DNA of 64,000 nucleotides. Source: Saccharibacter floricola DSM 15669. GTDB taxonomy: Bacteria; Pseudomonadota; Alphaproteobacteria; Acetobacterales; Acetobacteraceae. The stretch lies in contig NZ_KB899336.1 of the NCBI RefSeq assembly GCF_000378165.1, positions 141,092 through 205,091 of the forward strand. The letters run 5' to 3'. The notes under the pieces were generated by a model. It was not told the origin of the DNA. It did not search any database and saw nothing but the letters and a program-made list of their open reading frames with translations. Below are positions 54,087-63,134 of the stretch, one piece after another. Within the stretch, counting starts at the first letter, position 1, and each line of letters begins with the position of its first letter. Made by a program: the position numbers and the translations under genes.

Positions 54087-57000
54087 TTAACGCTCCATCA
54101 GCTGCAAGATAAGCGACCTCATACGGTCTTCCTGCTTATCAGACGTTTTTTTACGGTCTACCTCGACAACGCGTCCCTTCGTCAAAGTTGCCCGCAACTC
54201 TGTCACTGTCACGCCGTACAGATCACCGGCAATATTAACCAACGCAATGCGCCATGTCCCGTCCATTTTATCAACCTGCCCCTGCCAAGGCCGGAGCACT
54301 TCATGGAAGCCAGAGCACAATGGTGCATCACGATGGACAACCTGAACATCATTCCGGGCAAAACGTTCCGTTGCAAAGAGGCCGATTTCATCGTCCTTCT
54401 CATGCACCATTGCCACAAAAATCTGCCCTGACCGCGTGAGTCCTTCTAGGAAGCTCCATCCGCGGATAAAGAGCGCTCCTTGGTCATGATCAGACGCTCC
54501 CTCGGCCCCCATGATCTCAAACGTATCAATAAAGTGCGTCAACTGTCCGCGCTCATACGGATAGAACGCCCCTGCTGGGAAACGCGACAAACGAATACCA
54601 CGCAGCAGATTGTCGCTTTTTAACAAGCGGCGGAAATCACTCAAGATAACGTCATTAGAAGGCGGAGAGGTATAAACCTGCTCAATCTTACTGCCCTTAA
54701 CCTCCACACCATGAGAAAGAAGCTGGAAGGCAGCGCGGCCATTAATGATGTTAATAAGCCCAATACGATAACGCCCTTCACACCATTTACCACGCAAAGC
54801 AGCCTGCGCTGAAAAACCCGAACGACGCGGCACATTCGCACCGAACAAGTTAGAAATATCTGACCGTATCTCGCGTTGAGCCTGCATAAAGATGAGCGGA
54901 CCATCGGGATCGTCACTCACAAGAACGACGTAAATCTGCCCAGACGTACTCACATCCGGCAAGAAGGTCCAACCACGGATATGGAACTCATCCGCAGCCT
55001 TAAAGCGCTTCTCATACCCCTCAGAAAGCACACAATGGCAGATGTCATCCACGTAGCATTGAGCCCCCTGGATAGCGAACCAGTCAATAATCTGGGGAGG
55101 CAAACCAATCGACAGGTCACGCGAAATGGGAGGATCAAAAATATGCCGTGGGGGCGCTTGGTGCCGCCATGATGCAATCGGCAGAATATGAAGTTGCCCC
55201 ACATCAAGCTGAAGCTCAGACACACCCATACTGCGACGTGGTGCAATACGACGATACAGCTCAAGCAGGCCTTTGCCGTATTCTTTCTCATGCGTCCACA
55301 GCTTCGGTGAAATGGCCTCCATCATCTTCTTACGAAGAGAATCTGATGACCGCAGCAATTCAAGCCGTTCTAGGACAATATCAGGACGGCTCACGGGCAC
55401 TTTAAAGCCATTGACACCATCGGTCACACGGTCACCCAAACCGCCAATATCGGTCACAATCGGCACAAGCCCATGCTGCCATGCTTCTGAAAGCGAAATA
55501 CAGTAGGTTTCGGGCCAGATGGACAGCGCTAAGGAGACGTCCGCCTGCTGCAATACACTGGTATTACCAATATCATAACGTCCATGCACCGTAACATCAG
55601 AACGCTTCATCTGGTCAAAAACCCCCTGATATTCAGGGTGGATATAACCAAAGATATGGAAGTGAAAATGCCCCGGACGCGCGGCCTCAATGAGAGCGAG
55701 AATAGTGTCTGCTCCCTTTGTCCGTAAAAAGTTCCCAACGATCGCCACACTCAATGGGCGCCCATCAAGAGGCTTATAAGCCTTTGGCGTAACCGGAACC
55801 GTCGTTTCAGGGCTCGGGATTCCGTTCACGACACTCAGTTTTTGATCCAAAATCGGATAAACTGAATGCATCAAATCGCGCGAATACGGCGTCCCGAACA
55901 TAATCGCATCAATATGATGCAACATACGGTCGATAAAGGCACGACGCGTCTGCTCCCCACCATATTCCACGCCTTCTGCGACCTTGAGCATAACATCCAT
56001 CGCCAAGACAGAGGTGAACTCACCCTCCACATGGCGCAAATCCTGATTAAGGAGGTTATAACGCGATGAAATAAGCCAGAAATCATGGGCAGAGAAGACA
56101 ACGCCCGTACCATTCGCTTTCGCGATTAACGGCAAGGAAAGCGCATGATGGCCCAAATGCTGGAAATGCACGATGTCAATATTATACTGGCTAATGACGC
56201 TGGAGAACATGCCCTCCTCAGCCGCATCACACACGACATCTTGCCAAGGCTGCTCTGTAATATCAAAACGCTCAAGCTCTTGCCCAGCAGCACTCAGCAA
56301 GCGGCAAAAATTACCGCGTCTCAACCAATAGAAAAATTCGACATCGCGCCCTAAGAGCGAACATAGACCGCGCTGGTAAACTTCAACGCCGCCCCATTCC
56401 TGCTCATGGATCGTGGAGTGTGTGCACATCAGCACACGCAAGCGATGACGCCGCTCTACCAGAGGAATTGTCTGGTTTTTACGACGAGAGAAGTTCGCTT
56501 TCGTAATATCGCGCATCTGCTCAAGGCGATGCTCATAAAGATGCTGCTTTAATGCACTTTTTTGAGACGTCTGCGCAGCACGGCGACGAGCAGCCTTATT
56601 ATTGAGAAGCCGTGAAACAGCCTCAACCACCTCGTCAGGATCATGAGCTAAGCTAAAACCATCGAGGCTTTTGAAATGCTCCATATCCATTCCAGGAGCC
56701 GCTTCGACAACTTGAGCGGTTCCTGCCAGAGCAAGTTCAAAAAAGCGAGGCCCAGGTGCTGTCGCCTGACTGACATCGCCATGACTTGCATAATCACGAA
56801 ACATGGTCAGCGTCACAGCACTGACATTGGCGAAATCGACAAAAGCCTCATGACTGACTGGCCGCTGCAACGCCAAGGCTGAAATATCATCTGGGAGGGG
56901 AGGAAGATATTCATTGCCCGGGCAAATCAGCTTCAGACGTGCCTCAGGGAAGGCGGCAATAACACGCCGCAAAGTCTGTACGCGATTAGGCCACATCGTG

Positions 57001-57440
57001 CCGGCAAAAAACAGATCATACTCAAAAGAGTCGGCCGGCTGAATAGGCCGCTCATGCAACCAACGACTTGCCGCTAGAGGAAGATAATGCCCTTTGTTTT
57101 GATATGCTGAAACACAGGATGGATCATTGGTGAAGATATGATCAAATAGAGGCCCTGCTTCGACGTTAAAGTCCTTCATAAACGGATCTTCAAACGTCCA
57201 TAAGATCATGGTCTTAAAAGCTGGACGCACACGCCGGATCAACGCCGTATTGAGACGCTGCCCATCAATACATAGCAGCGTGTCGTGCTCCCCTGCCGCT
57301 GCAAGCTCCCCCAAACTCATATTATCTGCAACAACAATATTGTCCTTGCCGAAAAGGAGCTCCGCAGCCTGCCTAATAGCAAGGGTAAGATATGAGTTGG
57401 GGTTATGTGTGTAGTTGGTATTATAGATAATAGCCATCAT
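54087..57440 (-). CDS. Giant glycosyltransferase: CgeB-like, GT4 and two C-terminal repeat modules
   Basis: This 1117-residue protein is a fusion. Residues 1–330 form a CgeB-like domain (YDLFFAGTMWPNRVQTLRR and ATAPGPRFFELALAGTAQVVEAA). Residues about 345–730 form a GT4 domain (MCTHSTIHEQEWGGVEVYQRGL, given in part; GVVFSAHDFWLIS; LSVVNGIPSP; SLSEAWQHGLVPIVTDIGGLGDRV). The tail has two copies of a β-rich module at about 820–915 and 991–1085, each starting RGW(T/S)FL and carrying SGF and a GxW/Y-R-I-x-L-(I/V)-N strand. The modules may bind the glycan acceptor. It is the first gene of the three glycosyltransferase genes on this strand. Confidence 0.85.
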   Translation of the reverse strand: MMAIIYNTNYTHNPNSYLTLAIRQAAELLFGKDNIVVADNMSLGELAAAGEHDTLLCIDGQRLNTALIRRVRPAFKTMILWTFEDPFMKDFNVEAGPLFDHIFTNDPSCVSAYQNKGHYLPLAASRWLHERPIQPADSFEYDLFFAGTMWPNRVQTLRRVIAAFPEARLKLICPGNEYLPPLPDDISALALQRPVSHEAFVDFANVSAVTLTMFRDYASHGDVSQATAPGPRFFELALAGTAQVVEAAPGMDMEHFKSLDGFSLAHDPDEVVEAVSRLLNNKAARRRAAQTSQKSALKQHLYEHRLEQMRDITKANFSRRKNQTIPLVERRHRLRVLMCTHSTIHEQEWGGVEVYQRGLCSLLGRDVEFFYWLRRGNFCRLLSAAGQELERFDITEQPWQDVVCDAAEEGMFSSVISQYNIDIVHFQHLGHHALSLPLIAKANGTGVVFSAHDFWLISSRYNLLNQDLRHVEGEFTSVLAMDVMLKVAEGVEYGGEQTRRAFIDRMLHHIDAIMFGTPYSRDLMHSVYPILDQKLSVVNGIPSPETTVPVTPKAYKPLDGRPLSVAIVGNFLRTKGADTILALIEAARPGHFHFHIFGYIHPEYQGVFDQMKRSDVTVHGRYDIGNTSVLQQADVSLALSIWPETYCISLSEAWQHGLVPIVTDIGGLGDRVTDGVNGFKVPVSRPDIVLERLELLRSSDSLRKKMMEAISPKLWTHEKEYGKGLLELYRRIAPRRSMGVSELQLDVGQLHILPIASWRHQAPPRHIFDPPISRDLSIGLPPQIIDWFAIQGAQCYVDDICHCVLSEGYEKRFKAADEFHIRGWTFLPDVSTSGQIYVVLVSDDPDGPLIFMQAQREIRSDISNLFGANVPRRSGFSAQAALRGKWCEGRYRIGLINIINGRAAFQLLSHGVEVKGSKIEQVYTSPPSNDVILSDFRRLLKSDNLLRGIRLSRFPAGAFYPYERGQLTHFIDTFEIMGAEGASDHDQGALFIRGWSFLEGLTRSGQIFVAMVHEKDDEIGLFATERFARNDVQVVHRDAPLCSGFHEVLRPWQGQVDKMDGTWRIALVNIAGDLYGVTVTELRATLTKGRVVEVDRKKTSDKQEDRMRSLILQLMER

Positions 57441-57559
57441 TCCCCCCGAGCACGACGGCTCATCTTATGTCCCACGTCCTTTAGCAAAAGCGCTCTTCTA
57501 TGGCCATAGAACCATAGACAGCCCTCTTCTGCTCTCTGAGCGTATTTTGATCATTTATC

Positions 57560-57597
57560 GCAAAGAAAGGGCGGTCTTATAAAAGACCGCCCTTTCT
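57560..57597 (-). terminator. Terminator of rpsA
   Basis: GAAAGGGCGGTCTT (57565–57578) and AAGACCGCCCTTTC (57583–57596) form a 14-pair perfect stem, extendable by one A-T pair, with a four-base loop. On the minus strand it leads into a T-rich CTTTCTTTG. It lies about 55 bases past the rpsA stop. Confidence 0.88.
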
Positions 57598-57650
57598 CGC
57601 AAGTCTAGAGTATTCTGAGAAGCATTTTTCTTTCCAGAACTCTCTAAATT

Positions 57651-59360
57651 TTAGTCGTCTGTGCTACGACGACGGATTGCAGCACCCAGGATATCACCCA
57701 AAGATGCACCAGAATCCGACGAACCGTATTCACTGATCGCTTGCTTGTCTTCTTCGACCTCACGACCACGGATGGTCAGGGCCAGCTTGCGAGAAGCACG
57801 ATCCAGGCTCACGACCTTAGCATCAACCTTCTCACCAACAGCAAAGCGCTCTGGGCGTTGCTCAGCCTTATCACGGGCCAGCTCACCACGACGGATGAAG
57901 CCAGTTAGAACATCGTCCACCTTCACTTCGATCCCGTTGCTCTGAACTGCCGTCACAACGCTGGTAACAATGTCACCCTTGTGGATACGAGCCAGAATGT
58001 CTGCAGCAGGGTCTTCCTGAAGCTGTTTAATACCAAGGGAGATACGCTCCTTCTCAGCATCAACATCCAGAACCTTCGCCTGAACCACCTGCCCCTTTTC
58101 ATAACGGGACATCATGACTTCGCCTGGCTCATCCCATGATAGGTCAGACATGTGAACCATGCCGTCAATATCAGCAGACAGACCGATGAAGAGACCGAAT
58201 TCAGTGATGTTACGGATCTCACCTTCGATGACCGAACCCACCTTGTGCTCTTCAGCAAACTGCTCCCATGGGTTGCGCTGAACTTGCTTCAGACCCAAGG
58301 AAATACGGCGTTTCGCACTGTCCACATCCAGAACCATGACTTCCACTTCCTGAGAAGTTGCCACGATCTTACCTGGATGGACGTTCTTCTTCGTCCAGGA
58401 CATTTCAGAAACGTGCACCAGACCTTCAACGCCTGGTTCCAGCTCAACAAACGCACCGTAATCGGTAATGTTCGTCACGCGACCTGTGAAGCGAGCATTG
58501 ACCGGATATTTAACGGAAACATTCTCCCATGGATCAGCTTCAAGCTGCTTCATACCAAGGGAAATACGCTGTGTTTCGGAGTTAAAGCGAATCACCTGCA
58601 CGCGCACTGGCTGACCGATCTGAAGAGCTTCAGATGGGTGGTTAATCCGCTTCCAAGCGATATCCGTCACGTGCAACAGGCCGTCAACGCCGCCGAGATC
58701 CACAAAGGCACCGTAATCGGTGATGTTCTTGACCACACCGTCAAGAATCATGCCTTCCTTCAGACCCTGGATCAGCTCAGAACGCTGCTCAGCACGAGTC
58801 TCTTCAAGAACGGCACGACGGGAAACAACGATGTTACCACGTGCACGATCCATCTTTAGAATCTGGAAAGGCTGTGGCTGCCCCATCAGTGGGCCAACAT
58901 CACGCACTGGGCGAATATCAACCTGGCTACCAGGCAAGAAGGCCATAGCCCCACCGAGATCCACGGTGAAACCACCCTTCACACGGCCATAAATGGTGCC
59001 GTTCACGCGCTGGTTGTTCGCAAAAGCACCTTCCAGAGCAGTCCATGCCTCTTCGCGGCGTGCCTTCTCACGAGAAAGAACGATACAACCGTCACGATCT
59101 TCGTAACGTTCAATATACAGTTCCAGAACATCACCCGGCTTAACATCCGGCGTCACACCTGGCGGACCGAATTCACGCAGAGCAACGCGCCCTTCGCTCT
59201 TCAGACCAACGTCAACAATCGCGTGATCATCTGTCAGACGAACAATACGGCCACGGACAACGGAACCATCAAAGCCCGTATCGCTACCGAGTGTTTCGTC
59301 AAGAAGAGCAGCAAAATCTTCTGTTTCGTGATTCGGTGTATTCTGAGTGGCAGAAGCCAT
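57651..59360 (-). CDS. rpsA: 30S ribosomal protein S1
   Basis: S1 helps unstructured mRNA onto the 30S subunit. The 569-residue product contains about six S1 RNA-binding domains. The visible repeats are VVRGRIVRLTDDHAIVDVGL, VNGTIYGRVKGGFTVDLGG, LDGVVKNITDYGAFVDLGGVDGLL (given in part), FTGRVTNITDYGAFVELEPGV, IEGEIRNITEFGLFIGLSAD and VTSVVTAVQSNGIEVKVDD. A longer frame exists, but the ATG at 59360 gives the normal start ASATQNTPNHETEDFAALL. A nickel permease gene separates it from cmk and aroA, and a terminator lies upstream, so it has its own promoter. Confidence 0.96.
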   Translation of the reverse strand: MASATQNTPNHETEDFAALLDETLGSDTGFDGSVVRGRIVRLTDDHAIVDVGLKSEGRVALREFGPPGVTPDVKPGDVLELYIERYEDRDGCIVLSREKARREEAWTALEGAFANNQRVNGTIYGRVKGGFTVDLGGAMAFLPGSQVDIRPVRDVGPLMGQPQPFQILKMDRARGNIVVSRRAVLEETRAEQRSELIQGLKEGMILDGVVKNITDYGAFVDLGGVDGLLHVTDIAWKRINHPSEALQIGQPVRVQVIRFNSETQRISLGMKQLEADPWENVSVKYPVNARFTGRVTNITDYGAFVELEPGVEGLVHVSEMSWTKKNVHPGKIVATSQEVEVMVLDVDSAKRRISLGLKQVQRNPWEQFAEEHKVGSVIEGEIRNITEFGLFIGLSADIDGMVHMSDLSWDEPGEVMMSRYEKGQVVQAKVLDVDAEKERISLGIKQLQEDPAADILARIHKGDIVTSVVTAVQSNGIEVKVDDVLTGFIRRGELARDKAEQRPERFAVGEKVDAKVVSLDRASRKLALTIRGREVEEDKQAISEYGSSDSGASLGDILGAAIRRRSTDD

Positions 59361-59482
59361 GTAATTCAATATTCCAGGGTCGTTAACCCGATCAGGCCAA
59401 GACCCGTGCTTTGCGCCGCCCATTCTGCAACGAGGATAAAACGACGTCTCCCCTCACCTCGTAGCCAAGCGAGAGTTCATCT

Positions 59483-59519
59483 AAAAACCAATAAGGCCCG
59501 CTTCATTCACAGAAGCGGG
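59483..59519 (-). terminator. Terminator upstream of rpsA
   Basis: On the minus strand CCCGCTTC and GAAGCGGG form a perfect eight-pair stem (59497–59504 and 59512–59519) with a seven-base loop. It is followed by CCTTATTGGTTTTT. It lies downstream of the nickel permease gene and before rpsA, so the two are transcribed separately. Confidence 0.8.
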
Positions 59520-59644
59520 GCTTGCCACGGCACGGCTACATACACGTGACATAGACTTGGCGGGCACCCTACGATATCTTCTAGAAAGATAAAAGCGCTA
59601 AATGACAAACTTAAATCAATACTTAAAATGACAATGTATCTTTG

Positions 59645-60625
59645 TCATAAATTGATGTTATTTCGTTCTTTCCGCAATCTATTCAATATATCTTTTGATA
59701 TAAAAACAAACCAAACTGATGTTATTGCCAATGAAAATATTATTCCTATATTTATAGAGATGACATCACCATAAAAGCGAATATTTATGTGATTGTTAAC
59801 AGAATTCTCTTCATCCACAGCATCACAAATTTGGAAAAAAGAGATCAATAACGCCATCATTGATGACATAATGGCCGTATAAAAACGATAGCGCTTTCTT
59901 TGGGATGAACGCCCCAATGATTGGCGATAAACACGCCACGCCCACAAGCCATCAAGTGTGTCCATAAGAATCATGCCGGCCGCAAAAAGGCACGGCAGAA
60001 GAAGCACACGCCACACAGACACACCCTGCATGGACTGTGTAGCCGACACCCCCAGAACGCCAATTTCTGTTGTCGTATCAAACCCTAGCGCGAATAAAAG
60101 ACCCAGAAGATAGAGCCCCCATCGTCGAGCTGAGAAGCGCCGAATAACGCCCTGACACTGGCGAACACCCCAAGGTATTGACTTATGAGGATCACGCCAG
60201 CCGTCAAGCAAGGTCGCACTCCCCGCCAGGAGCAAAAACGCCGTCGAGACGATCGTCCCGACAATCGCCCAACGCGCCATATAATGATGAATGTGCTGCT
60301 GTAAGCCATGACCAAGACAGAACACCAGCACACACATGCCCACAACGATCGTCGAATGGCCCAGCGAAAAAAACAGCCCAGCACTCGCAGACCCACCACG
60401 CCGATGCGCGTCCAGGCGGAGAGCACTATCAATACTCGCAAGATGGTCTGCATCCAAAGCGTGGCGTATCCCGGTTCCATACGCCAAAGCGGCAATCCCG
60501 AGCAGAACGGGCTGGCTTTTGAGAAGCCACCCGGCGAGCCCCCATAAGACAAGAGTACCGGTAACAGGCCCTACCAGCCACCAGAGCTGGGACCTCGCCT
60601 TCTCAGCACGCTCCGCCCTTACCAC
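59645..60625 (-). CDS. NiCoT nickel/cobalt permease (HoxN/NixA family)
   Basis: The 326-residue protein has about eight hydrophobic segments. It contains the NiCoT metal-binding signature RHALDADHLASID (HX4DH), then SLGHSTIVVGMCVLVF, LGFDTTTEIGVLG and LMDTLDGLWAW. Such permeases import Ni2+ or Co2+ at the inner membrane for urease, hydrogenase or cobalamin enzymes, none of which is visible here. The C-terminal about 65 residues (from ICDAVDEENSVNNHINI) are encoded by much more AT-rich DNA than the neighbours. It splits the usual cmk–rpsA pair. It is placed 12 bases after cmk. Confidence 0.93.
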   Translation of the reverse strand: MVRAERAEKARSQLWWLVGPVTGTLVLWGLAGWLLKSQPVLLGIAALAYGTGIRHALDADHLASIDSALRLDAHRRGGSASAGLFFSLGHSTIVVGMCVLVFCLGHGLQQHIHHYMARWAIVGTIVSTAFLLLAGSATLLDGWRDPHKSIPWGVRQCQGVIRRFSARRWGLYLLGLLFALGFDTTTEIGVLGVSATQSMQGVSVWRVLLLPCLFAAGMILMDTLDGLWAWRVYRQSLGRSSQRKRYRFYTAIMSSMMALLISFFQICDAVDEENSVNNHINIRFYGDVISINIGIIFSLAITSVWFVFISKDILNRLRKERNNINL

Positions 60626-60637
60626 AGAAGCATCATC

Positions 60638-61276
60638 TTAGGCTCGCCGTTCCTGCAAAAGCGTGAGAACACGATCCAACACCGACTCTGCATCCATATG
60701 GTCTGTAAGAATTTGCACAGCATTATCCGCTGGCTTCAAAGGCGAGACCTCCCGCGATGCATCTTGCTCATCCCGTGCGACAATCGCCGCGACTTCTTGA
60801 GCCAACAACTCAGCGTCCTGACAATCCTCACCATGCCGTTGGCGATAACGCCGCTGTGCTCTTACCTCAGGAGAGGCCGTAATAAACAGCTTCAGATCGG
60901 CATCGGGAAAGACAACCGTCCCAATGTCACGACCATCAACTACGGCACCATGAACCCGTCCAACAGAACGCTGTCGTTCAAGCAGCGCCTCCCGCACTGC
61001 TGGCTGGCGTGCTACGAGAGAGGCTGCACGGTCAACCTCAGGAACACGGAGATCATCACGTTCCAGATCAGCGGGCTCAATCGCCTTCGCATGTTGCTCG
61101 CCCTGCAAAACAGGGTCTTCCCCATGATCTAAAACGCGCCGTGCAACAGCGCGATAGAGCAATCCGGTATCCAGATAAGGTAGAGCCAAGCGCTCTGCCA
61201 ACGCCTTTGCCAAAGTGCCTTTACCTGCCGCTGCAGGCCCATCTACCGCAATAATCAACCGACGTGATCCCGTCAT
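60638..61276 (-). CDS. cmk: Cytidylate kinase
   Basis: Cmk phosphorylates CMP and dCMP. The 212-residue protein shows the P-loop IIAVDGPAAAGKGTLAKALAE (given in part) and LPYLDTGLLYRAVAR. The CMP-binding VDGRDIGTVVFPDADLKLFITASPEVRAQRR (given in part) follows, as do DEQDASREVSPLKPADNAV and the late aspartate region. Its start overlaps the aroA stop by four bases, the classical aroA-cmk pair. Confidence 0.96.
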   Translation of the reverse strand: MTGSRRLIIAVDGPAAAGKGTLAKALAERLALPYLDTGLLYRAVARRVLDHGEDPVLQGEQHAKAIEPADLERDDLRVPEVDRAASLVARQPAVREALLERQRSVGRVHGAVVDGRDIGTVVFPDADLKLFITASPEVRAQRRYRQRHGEDCQDAELLAQEVAAIVARDEQDASREVSPLKPADNAVQILTDHMDAESVLDRVLTLLQERRA

Positions 61277-62604
61277 ACCGTAATCCCTGCGCCTAGCGTA
61301 TTCATCAAATCCACAAATCCGGGGAAGCTTGTTTCAATAAAAGCCGTATCATCAATGGATACGGGCTTTTGCGCAGCCAAGCCCAGCACAATCGCACTCA
61401 TCGCTAAGCGATGATCCATATGGGAGAGCACCTGCCCACCACCAGGAAGAGACGGCTGCCCCTCAATGATCAAATCATCACCCTCAACATGCACCCGTGC
61501 ACCATTGACCTCAAGCAACGCAACCGTTGACGCCAGACGGTCACTTTCCTTCACCCGTAGCTCAGCCAATCCTTGCAAACGGGATGTCCCTTCAGCAAAG
61601 GCACACGCCACCGCCAAGATCGGATATTCATCAATCATGGACGGCACACGCTCTGGAGGCACCGTTACGCCTTTCAGCGTCCCGGCACGAACATGGAGGT
61701 CTCCCACAGACTCACCACCTTCAATCCGCTCATTGAGAATCTCAAGAGAGGCTCCCATTTCTTGCAGGCTGATAAACAGCCCTGTCCGCAACGGATTAAG
61801 CCCCACACCCTCAATCACGCAATCAGAGCCCGGCACCAGCAAAGCCGCCACCAGTGGGAAAGAAGCAGAAGAAGGATCTCCCGGAACCACCACATCACGC
61901 GCCGTCAGTGTTGCAGGGCCCTGAAGGCTAATCGTGCGCCCGCCACCTTCAAGCGGCGATACCTGCACATCCACACCAAAATGCTGAAGCATATTCTCGG
62001 TATGGTCACGCGATAAGATGGGCTCTTCCACCACTGTTGTACCCTGGCAATTGAGCCCAGAAAGCAACACAGCTGACTTCACCTGTGCAGACGCAACTGG
62101 AAGACGATACTGCAAAGGTTTGCCAGCCCCCGTCCCTTGCACAGCGAGAGGCAGCCTCTGCCCTTCCCGTGTCAAGAACTGCGCCCCCGTTTCCGACAAA
62201 GGCGCGGTTACGCGCTTCATCGGGCGCGATCGCAACGACGAATCACCACTCATCACACTCATAATGGGGTGCGTTGCCAGCAGACCCGTTAAAAGACGCG
62301 CTGCCGTGCCAGAATTGCCCATGTCCAAGACATCGCTTGGCTCTTTGAGCTGCCCAACCCCGCAGCCTTCAACGCGCCAAGTCGTCTCACCACGCGTAAT
62401 CTTCGCACCAAGCTGGCGAAGTGCGCCGGCTGTACACAGCACGTCCTCACCTTCCAAAAGGCCAGAAATCTGCGTTGTGCCTTGCGCAAGAGCAGCAAAC
62501 ATCAACGAACGATGGCTGATAGACTTATCTCCTGGCACATGGACACGGCCACAAAGCCCAGCAGGAGAAGCGGAAACAGTAAGGGGACGGTGTTGGGCGG
62601 TCAT
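61273..62604 (-). CDS. aroA: 3-Phosphoshikimate 1-carboxyvinyltransferase (EPSP synthase)
   Basis: AroA transfers enolpyruvate to shikimate-3-phosphate in aromatic amino acid synthesis. The 443-residue protein has the family motifs VPGDKSISHRSLMFAAL near the N-terminus, DMGNSGTAARLLTGL, and SAQVKSAVLLSGLNCQG. SRDHTENMLQHFGVDVQ, PGDPSSASFPLVAALL, SMIDEYPILAVACAFAEG and LRVKESDRLAS follow. The blocks RDHTE and the overall pattern align with the class II enzymes related to the Agrobacterium CP4 type. At the position equivalent to CP4 Ala100 this one has Gly (GNSGT). It starts the aroA-cmk unit and diverges from the FYDLN gene. Confidence 0.96.
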   Translation of the reverse strand: MTAQHRPLTVSASPAGLCGRVHVPGDKSISHRSLMFAALAQGTTQISGLLEGEDVLCTAGALRQLGAKITRGETTWRVEGCGVGQLKEPSDVLDMGNSGTAARLLTGLLATHPIMSVMSGDSSLRSRPMKRVTAPLSETGAQFLTREGQRLPLAVQGTGAGKPLQYRLPVASAQVKSAVLLSGLNCQGTTVVEEPILSRDHTENMLQHFGVDVQVSPLEGGGRTISLQGPATLTARDVVVPGDPSSASFPLVAALLVPGSDCVIEGVGLNPLRTGLFISLQEMGASLEILNERIEGGESVGDLHVRAGTLKGVTVPPERVPSMIDEYPILAVACAFAEGTSRLQGLAELRVKESDRLASTVALLEVNGARVHVEGDDLIIEGQPSLPGGGQVLSHMDHRLAMSAIVLGLAAQKPVSIDDTAFIETSFPGFVDLMNTLGAGITV

Positions 62605-62776
62605 AAGGGTCCTTCATCACGGAGGGATTGCGATGGTATCAATCTACTCACAAGAAAGTGGACTTTAACCATTGCCAGCAAAAGCGAAAAGAGAGAAACA
62701 TTTGACAGGCCCCGCCTGAAGTGGCATGGGCCCCAATACTTCTTCCTTTAGCGTGGCATGGCAGGCTTTCAACATT

Positions 62777-63100
62777 ATGGCAAAACCTGAACTTGGTTTA
62801 AAACGGACATGTGTCGATTGTAACGCACGTTTTTATGATCTTAACCGCGTTCCGGCCGTATGCCCGAAATGTGGGACAACACAGCCCTCTAACCTCTCCC
62901 GTCTCCAACAGCACGAAGAGGCCCTTCCTAACGAGAAGGAAAAAGAGCTGGATCAAAACGAGCATGAGAATGACGTCGATCTCGACACCGCTGGTGACGA
63001 TGATGACGATGTGATTTCTCCCGACGATGATCTGGATGACGACGACATCAGCAATGATATTGAAGTCACCACTGACAAAGACGATCGCGACGATTCGTAA
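62777..63100 (+). CDS. FYDLN acid domain protein (TIGR02300 family)
   Basis: The 107-residue protein starts AKPELGLKRTCVDCNARFYDLNRVPAVCPKCGTTQP (given in part), with two CxxC pairs forming a zinc-ribbon and the signature FYDLN. The C-terminal half is almost entirely Asp, Glu and Asn, giving a long acidic tail. Its function is unknown, but the gene is typically found divergent from aroA in alphaproteobacteria, as here. The ATG at 62777 is chosen because it begins the family's conserved region; the frame is open for 17 codons upstream. Confidence 0.9.
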   Translation: MAKPELGLKRTCVDCNARFYDLNRVPAVCPKCGTTQPSNLSRLQQHEEALPNEKEKELDQNEHENDVDLDTAGDDDDDVISPDDDLDDDDISNDIEVTTDKDDRDDS

Positions 63101-63134
63101 ACGTCTTTGGAGGAGTCCTCTCCTCCCCGCGCTG

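Noticed and set aside
58152-58859. 235-codon plus-strand frame antisense to rpsA
   Set aside because: Its apparent internal repeats mirror the repeated S1 domains on the other strand, so it is a shadow.
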